From the NCBI RefSeq assembly GCF_028640845.1, contig NC_080543.1, forward strand, positions 91,997,825 through 92,061,824: a stretch of DNA of 64,000 nucleotides. The letters run 5' to 3'. Below are positions 57,170-64,000 of the stretch, piece after piece (within the stretch, counting starts at the first letter, position 1; the number at the start of each line of letters is the position of its first letter). The notes under the pieces were generated by a model. It was not told the origin of the DNA, searched no databases, and worked only from the letters and a program-made list of their open reading frames with translations. This DNA comes from Ahaetulla prasina (Eukaryota; Chordata; Lepidosauria; Squamata; Colubridae). Made by a program: the position numbers and the translations under genes.

Positions 57170-59210
57170 AAGAGTGAAGGACTTCTTATAACTTCAGACA
57201 GTATGGCCACTCAGGAAATTTTTCCCTTCGGCGGAAAAATAAAACTGACTATGTAGCTAACTTCAAAAACCGATTCAAATCCATATGCCACCAAATAAAA
57301 ACAGAATGTATCAATTACCACTGCAAACAGGAGGAAGAGTTGTTACACACAAATCCAATCGTGCCTTCTATAATTTCATAAACGCCAAACTTAAAGACTC
57401 AAAAACCTTTCCACCTCTAAAAGGGCCGAATGGTGAAGATTGTAATGATGATGCCATTAAAACTAATCTCTTCAACACTTTTTTCAGTTCAGTCTTTGTC
57501 AACAGCAATGGTATCTCCCGTTCATTTCCTGGTTGTACCTTATCCAATTGCAATGATCTAATCCACATTGATTTTACTGAAGATACCATCATAAGAGCAC
57601 TATACAAACTAAAGCCATCTCTATATATTGGTCCTGATGGAATATGTGCATTCTTTCTTAAAAAGCTTTCCTCTGCCATAGCTGAACCTCTAAGCACCAT
57701 TTATGAAGTATCTTTTAGAATGAGCTCCTTACCTGACATATGGACATTAACAACAGTCATACCTATCTTCAAAAAAGGTGACTCCGGCCTTGTTGAGAAT
57801 TATAGACCAAACTCTCTTTGTTGTGTCATGTGTAAAGTCATGGAATCCATCATAAACCAATCCATTACGATCCACTTAGTGACAAATAATCTCTGATAAA
57901 TAATTTGGTTTTAGGAAAAACACTGCAAAAACACCTGGATCTCTCAACTCAACCAGGGCAAAGCAATAGACACAATTTACATAAACTTCTGTAAAGCCTT
58001 TGATTCATTTGTGCACGACAAACTATTTCTGATACTAAAATCTTATGGCATTTCTGGACCCCTGCATAATTGGATAGCTGTGTTCCTGTCAAACAGGTAA
58101 CAGGTGGTCAAAATAGGCAGCACCCTATCAAAGCCTGCACCTGTTAACAGCAGTGTTCCCCAAGGCAGTGTTCTAGGTCCAATACCCTTTCTGCTTTATA
58201 TCAATGACCTTTGTGATCAAATTATAAGCAGCTATGTCCTCTTTGCCGATGATGTTAAACTATTCAACACCACAGACAACTCTACTCAAAATGACCTAAA
58301 CTATGTATCTGAATGGTCAAATAATTGGCAACTCCAAATTTCTGCTAGCAAATGCTCAGTTCTGCACATTGGCAATAGAAATAAGAACATCAAATATTTG
58401 CTGGCTGGAAACAATCTAAAAGTTCACCCACACTCTGTCAAGGACCTAGGAGTACTCACTTCAAAAAATCTAAGTTCCAGAGCTCATTGTAACATCATTG
58501 CAAAAAAGGCATTAAGAGTTGTCAATCTTATTTTATGAAGTTTTCTCTGTGGTAACACTATACTTCAAATTAGGGCATATAAAACCTTTGTCAGACCTAT
58601 ACTTGAATACTGCTCACCTGCCTGGAACCCTCACTGTATTTCAGATATCAATACATTAGAGAGGATCCAGAGATATTTTACTAGAAGAGTACTCAAATCT
58701 GCTCAAAATAAAATTCCCTATACCATCAGGCTTGAAATTTTAGGTCTGGGTAGCCTCGAACTATGCCGTCTATGTTCTGACCTATGCTTAGTTCATAAGA
58801 TTATTTACCAAAATGTCCTACCTGTAAATGAGTACTTTAATTTCAACCATAATAACACAAGGGCTGTCAATAGATTCAAACTCAATGTAATTCACTCTAA
58901 TTTTGATTATAGGAAATATGACTTCTGCAATAGAATAGTAAATGTCTGGAACACTTTACCTGATCTTGTTGTTAGTCTCACTAATCCCCATACCTTTTAC
59001 CTTAAACTGTCTACTGTGGACCTTTCATGTTTCTTAAGAGGTCCCTAAGGGGGCGTGCATAAGCACACCAGCGTGCCTACCATCCCTGTCCTACTGTCCC
59101 CATTTATATGTAATCATTCTATGTGTTTATGGCTATGTTTTGCCTATTTATATCATTTTATTTGTGCCAATTTTTTTCATGTGTTCATGTCTATCTTATA
59201 ATGTTAGTGT
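57170..59210 (+). mobile_element. L2/CR1-group LINE, long degenerate copy
   Basis: Same family as 10917-12480 but older. In order: LKPSLYIGPDGICAFFLKKL, TLTTVIPIFKKGDSG, ENYRPNSLCC, SSVPQGSVLGPIPFLLYIND, LFADDVKLFNTTDN, KDLGVLTSKNL and the C-terminal R-x-Y-KTFVRPILEYCSP region near 58575. There are frameshifts or stops near 57895, 57930, 58100 and 58540. The 3' UTR GGGGCGTGCATAAGCAC starts at 59048 and is split by an LTR. Confidence 0.85.
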
Positions 59211-59730
59211 TGTGTCTGTGCCCCCCGAGCCGGGCCTCCTGCCAGAAAGTGACTTGAAAAGTGAGGGGAAAGGGCCATCAGGACTTACCTCGGGAGCACC
59301 AGCTTCCCTGGCTCAGCTCCAGGAGCCAGAGGCAGGCCAGGTGGAAGAGATAACAAGGCCTTCATCCCCTGACTCTCCCCCCCCAGGCCACACCTCCAGA
59401 CCCAGCTGATGGCAATCAGGCCTGGCTGGACCCTGGGTTTCGTAGGCAGGAGAGGTGGGAACAACAGAAGCAGGGGTGGGGCAGGCCTAGGAAATGCTGA
59501 GTCATGGAGCCACACCCTACAGTATATAAAGGCAGCAAGAGTTGCTGTGCCTCTTCATAGCAGGCAAATTAACTGCTTAACTAAGAGCTGAAGTTTGTTC
59601 CTGGGTGACTCATCGGCGTCGAGTGAGATAACAGAGACACTTGGCAGACGCTCACTATTTTGCTGCCAGAGCTGATAGTGCTGGCTAATTAAGCCATCGC
59701 TCGGACAGAGGTGAGGGGGACAGAACAGTC
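59211..59730 (+). mobile_element. Probable solo LTR
   Basis: GC-richer block from TGTTGTGTCTGTGCCCCCCG to about GGGGGACAGAACA, with a TATATAAAGG box at 59522 and a pyrimidine/purine-rich leader before it. It sits inside a LINE 3' UTR that resumes at CTTGTACTTGTTGACAAATT. No internal region and no second LTR. A 5-bp duplication could not be confirmed. It is unrelated to the LTR at 6158. Confidence 0.5.
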
Positions 59731-59761
59731 ATTTGTTTCCTTGTACTTGTTGACAAATTAC

Positions 59762-59820
<59 letters not shown>

Positions 59821-59821
59821 A
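59731..59821 (+). repeat. LINE tail expanded to (AAAT)n
   Basis: End of the 57170 LINE followed by about 15 AAAT units (59763-59821). Confidence 0.85.
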
Positions 59822-62665
59822 TGGAGAGTTGTCTGAATGACCTTCTTGGTCACATGGACAGACTACTGATAGTTTGTAAGGGATGTGTGCATGGCGGGGT
59901 TTTTTTCAACGTCATATATGAAAATATTTGCATAGTGATTTTGAATAGCTTTGGAGAAATTGGAGAGTGTAATTGGTGGCAGTAAGAAATGCTGTGTGAT
60001 CAGATTTCAAATCAGGCTTGAATTAAATCTTGATTCTCCCAGAAACAAAATTGCATTCATGAACCAGTTAACAGAGAAGCTTCATAGTCTTTATTGCAGC
60101 TAGATAAGTTCGTTTAAGTACATGTAAGAAAGAAGACTGTATAGATATATATCTCATATGAATAATTTGCTTTCAGAAACCGCTGTGGCTGCATATTCTT
60201 AATATACAACGTGTTTTCAGCAGCCTTCAGCATTCATAATTCAGTGGTTTGTCAGCTTGAGGAAGGACAATGCTATTTGCCATTTTTAGTAATGGCAGTA
60301 AAATGGCAGTCCATTTGTAAGTACAAGTTCTGACTTACATACACCTTCGAGTTAAAGATAGAATTGGGAGTGTTCTTGACCTGGGGACTGCCTGTAATTC
60401 TAATTTTGAGGTTTGGACAGAGCTGCTCAGTGGTTTTACCTAGTCTGAGCAGTGCCGATTCTTTTTTTCTCAAGGCCCTATCCTAAATTTGAAAAACATC
60501 TTGAACTGATATTCAACTTTGAAAAACATCTTGAACTGAAGTTATGATTAACCCAGACAATTAATTACTCATTTTTGTTGATATTTTTCCCCCACAGCAT
60601 TCTGGTGTTAAGAATCAAGAAGTACAATTTATATCACGGTGCTTAATACATGATAGAATGCATCTCACAATCCCTGCCTGAAACAACAACAAACTACTCA
60701 ACTGCAATCATTTCAGTTTTGTTCCTAAATGTTCTTCTCTGTAGACTGTTTACCATTCCTTTTTGTGAATTTTATGCGTGGAAGTTTCAGCAAGTTAATT
60801 TACATTTGCCAAATAGCCATAAGGATTACAACTGTAATAAGCATAACACTTATTATTGCAGCTTTTCTAAATTATAGTTTTCTAGTCATTTTATATTTTC
60901 ACCTGAACTGTTGCTAGATATTCATATGCTACATTTAATTTTATAAGTAAGATTCACCAACCAGGTCCGTTTAGGGGATTTCCTACTTTCTCCAGGTATG
61001 CAGTTCCCTAGAAGTGCAATTATTTGTAAAATTGAAAAGAATGCTCATTAAGACTCATCTAGATGATTATACAATTTGCTTTGGAAGTTTTGCAAATATT
61101 TTTTGGCTCTGGAAATGAAAATATTATTTAGCTAGGTGACTTTAAACTAGTACAATTTGATGGTGTATATTTTTAATGATTTGTTCTTTTTATCAGTTCA
61201 GAACACTGAAAAGCATTCTAACAGAAAGATACATTTTTTTCTTAAAGAATGTATGATATTCTAATCAACTATATCTGTGTAATTATAACTTTCTGCTGTA
61301 ATTTTGAACTCGACTTCTCTGTCAATTCATGTGTACCTCAACTGCTTGGTTCTTAATATTATTGATATTCAAAAGAGATTAAAGTGAAAGTTTACTGGTC
61401 TTCTCCATCTGCTTTTGGGATTCCTCTTCATTGGCATGGGATCCATATTTCAGTAATTAAGCATATGCGTTTCATCTGGAATGCTGACAAAAATCTCATC
61501 ACTATTCCAGAATAAATCTCAGCTGGGTAGATGCAATACTTCCAGGCTAAATTTGTCTATTTGATGGCCCGTTCCTAGCCAACATCATTGGTATTCTATG
61601 TGGTATATTTTGTGGAAGACCAATACACCCTTGGTCTATTTCTTGAAAAGAATGAGTTAATATAAACCCTACTTCTAATCAATATCTTCATAGGAAAAAA
61701 AAGCGAAGGTTTATTTTCTCTTCTCCCCACCTTAGTGATCCTCCAATCCACATTAATATAATCAAAGATCCAATGATATTCAGAAAAATCGTGGTATTAA
61801 AATATTTTAGTGATGTATTTAAAGTGAGATTCATGAATACAAAAACAAACAAACGAACAAACCCCACTCCTGGATACCACTGAATTTTAGGAATCTTGTC
61901 TCTAGTGAATATGTTCTGGGGTATTTGCCTTTTGATTAGAATATTTCAGTCTCATTTCACATAATGAAATACAAATGCATTTTATTTCCTTCTGGTTGCA
62001 ATCCCACAATGGCTCATTAGCTAGCTGGAATTATTATTTTTTCTGTTTCTTGCTAATATAAAAGTGCTTTGTCTTGCAATGAGGTCCTTCATTCTAAGGA
62101 TATTGGACTGCTTTATACTTTCCCTTTTTTACTGACTTTGGGAAGCTTCAATATTTTTGAAAATCAACAATGGACTTTGGATCCTCCTTCATTTTGTTGT
62201 TTAGAAATGGGTAATGAAGTTCAAGCTTTCTTTCTTATTAGTTGGGTCCAATGCGTAAAGTTTGGCGTTTTTAAAGCATGTTCTCTGCATTCTTCTAGAA
62301 TTTGGATGGCAACAATGAATCAATTACCAACTCCCATTTATCAGAAGGCAAAGTAGTGAGTTGTCTCTGCTAAGTTTTCTAAATTCATCTTTTGCTACAA
62401 CCTACCATTTGCCTTTTGTGTGTCCATATAGGGAAGCAAGTGGACCAAACAAAGCACTGGAATGCATCCATTTTTAAAAAAAAACTTTTTTCTAAAGATG
62501 TCTATGGTGCTTATAGCTTGCAAATTGTACATTTCCATAACTAGAGAAAATGCTGAATGCTGCCATTTTTCCTAATGGCAATTTTCTAAAATTAAAATAT
62601 TTTTTAAAGTGATGGCCCTGGAAGCTTCTGTGGCACTAATGAAGCATCCATGGAAACATTGGATC
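59822..62665. other. Downstream DNA without recognised genes
   Basis: Two good acceptor-like sites occur, ATATTTTTCCCCCACAG ending 60597 and TTCTCTTCTCCCCACCTTAG near 61734. Neither leads to a convincing CRLF2 C-terminus. The short frames at 60650 and 62069 have no recognised domain. Confidence 0.35.
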
Positions 62666-62933
62666 CAGTGGTGGGCTGCTGCCAGTTCGGATCAGTTCGG
62701 GTGAACCTGTAGTTCTTACAATCAGCTGGCCCTGCCCATCTGCCCCTGCCCTATCCTGTCCTATATTTCCTTCTTACTGGCTCAGTTGATTCGCACAGCA
62801 CAACTGATTTCCATGCCTCTGCTGTTCTACGTACCGGGGCTGCCTTAGAAGGTAAGCAGCTGAGCTTCAAATTGATTTATTTTGAAGCATGCACTCAGAG
62901 AACCGGTTGTTAAACCAGTTGCAGCCCACACTG
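62666..62933. mobile_element. hAT MITE, CAGTGGTGGGCT family
   Basis: 268 bp, CAGTGGTGGGCTGCTGCC to GTTGCAGCCCACACTG, with a perfect 8-bp duplication ATTGGATC (62658-62665, 62934-62941). Confidence 0.88.
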
Positions 62934-62956
62934 ATTGGATCTTATAAGCACTAGGA

Positions 62957-63577
62957 CTGTGATGGCGAACCTTTAGCACGCATGCCACAGGTGGCACATG
63001 GAGCCCTCTCTGTGAGCATGTGAGCCGTCACCCAGCTCAGCTTCACTGCGCATGCGCGCACACTTCCCGCTGACCAGCTGATTTTTGGGTCTGCCCTGCA
63101 AGCAGGAGACACACGCGCATGCGCGGTGGGACCTCCCTTTCTCCTCACTTTCTGCTGCCTGTGCCTTCCCAGATCTCCAGAGATTCCCCTCCCAGCACTG
63201 TTTTGGGAGGCAAGGCTTTTTTTCCCCTCCCAGCCATTGTGGGAGGCTTCCCCCCCCCAAGCTATTTTGGGAGGCTTTTTCCCCCCACCCAGCCATTTTG
63301 GAAGGCTTTTTTTCCTCTCCCAGCCATTTTGGGAGGCAAGGGTTTCCTCCCCCAGCGCTGTTTTGGGATGTGAGGCCAAAAGGGGGCTGTCACACATGCA
63401 TGTGTGGGGAGATGGAGGGTCGCATGCAGGGGGTCACATGCGCATGCATGGGCGTGAGCGTGCGCATGTGCAGGGGGAGGGGTGTGCGGGAAGGACATTG
63501 CATGGTCACGTGAATGCGCACAATATCCCGTGCCCACATGCTTTTGGCACCCAAAGAAAAAAAGTTAGCCATCACTT
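62957..63577. mobile_element. hAT element, GTGATGGCGAACC family, with internal minisatellite
   Basis: 621 bp, CTGTGATGGCGAACCTTT to AGTTAGCCATCACTT, with a perfect 8-bp duplication CACTAGGA (62949-62956, 63578-63585). It begins 23 bp after the previous hAT. The interior is GC-rich with CATGCGC runs. The many overlapping open frames are composition artefacts. Confidence 0.88.
63180..63370. repeat. Minisatellite of about 40-bp units
   Basis: Four to five imperfect units built on CAGCCATTTTGGGAGGC followed by a T/C-rich run of varying length. Confidence 0.85.
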
Positions 63578-63585
63578 CACTAGGA

Positions 63586-64000
63586 TAAAAAACTAAATTT
63601 CTGGCTCTGCAAGAATGAAGGTCTATCAACATATCTGAAAACCCAATGATAAAGGAAGGTTGGCATTCTCCATTTTCAACTCACAGACCACCAGATTTGA
63701 TGAAACTCAAATGTGTGTAAGATGCTTCAGTCAGTCTGTGCTGTACTGTGTTGCAATAAAGCCAATTTGACTAAGAAATCCCAGGATAGCCTTCCAAGCC
63801 AGAACTAGGAAGTTAACAATTGGTGCTGTTACCACTTTAAGTCTCTTAGGAAATTTCTTGTATAAAATTGTATTTTTTTTTTTGAGTCATAACTAATACA
63901 GTCTGTTCAATATTTTCGTATTGATTCATAGAAAATGATAAACCATTCTTTTTTAAAGAAAAAAAGTAAGCGTTGGTTTTTCTCTGCTGTTAAATTATCA
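63586..64000. other. Right-edge sequence, no features recognised
   Basis: No exon or repeat identified. Confidence 0.4.

Noticed and set aside
59140..59591. Frames on both strands at the GC-rich block (59140-59409, 59285-59515, 59409-59591)
   Set aside because: Lie within the presumed solo LTR and LINE tail; proline/glycine-rich by composition.
61700..61760. Strong acceptor TTCTCTTCTCCCCACCTTAG as start of the last CRLF2 exon
   Set aside because: In the required phase it gives only about eight codons before a stop and no resemblance to the CRLF2 C-terminus.
63180..63370. Regularly repeated motif suggestive of a CRISPR-like array
   Set aside because: Units and intervals are both degenerate and the interval is itself repetitive; eukaryotic minisatellite inside a transposon.
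62951..63632. Eight overlapping frames on both strands with G/K/P-rich repeats
   Set aside because: GC-rich hAT element with a minisatellite; all frames open by composition.

Overview
The window is vertebrate nuclear DNA, most likely from a squamate reptile and probably a snake. The sequence is AT-rich. Coding potential is limited to short exons with GT-AG borders separated by kilobase introns. The repeats are a typical squamate mixture: CR1 and L2-type LINEs, Bov-B, a Sauria-type tRNA SINE, L1 pieces, a Penelope remnant, a Ty3/gypsy element, a Helitron-like element and many short hAT elements with 8-bp target duplications. A CR1 tail that has grown into a long TATTC microsatellite particularly recalls snakes. 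The species call is inference.

Two class I cytokine receptor genes lie head to head. On the minus strand at the left, CSF2RA (GM-CSF receptor alpha) is cut by the window edge. Visible are a signal-peptide exon (12874-12966), two exons of the first fibronectin-like receptor domain (4775-4916, 4508-4680), the first exon of the second domain (3790-3914) and a probable 27-bp micro-exon (893-919). On the plus strand, CRLF2 (TSLP receptor) runs from its signal-peptide exon (33127-33202) to a cytoplasmic exon (51940-52060) in eight phase-consistent exons. An extra symmetric 54-bp candidate exon sits at 34335-34388. The two receptors are also neighbours and divergently transcribed in human PAR1, so the arrangement is ancient. 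About 20 kb of gene-free, repeat-rich DNA separates the two start codons.

Region by region: 1-4916 is CSF2RA 3' coding exons with hAT elements in the introns. 5312-12480 is a CSF2RA intron filled by LINE copies, one split by a 4.57-kb Ty3/gypsy retrotransposon (6158-10724, 5-bp duplication CCTAG). 12967-33126 is the intergenic interval, with a perfect 130-bp palindromic hAT MITE inside a CR1 copy (18071-18200), a Sauria-type SINE and a Helitron-like element. 33127-52060 is CRLF2 with TE-rich introns. 52061-64000 is downstream DNA with CR1, Penelope, L1, L2, a solo LTR and two adjacent hAT insertions; the terminal CRLF2 exon was not securely found there.

No prokaryote-like system, CRISPR array or rRNA gene is present. 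The least ordinary observations are the missing N-terminal-domain exons of CSF2RA with directly compatible flanking phases, the two tiny candidate exons, and the perfect palindrome. Exon borders were read by eye from splice signals and remembered mammalian orthologues; no alignment software was run.
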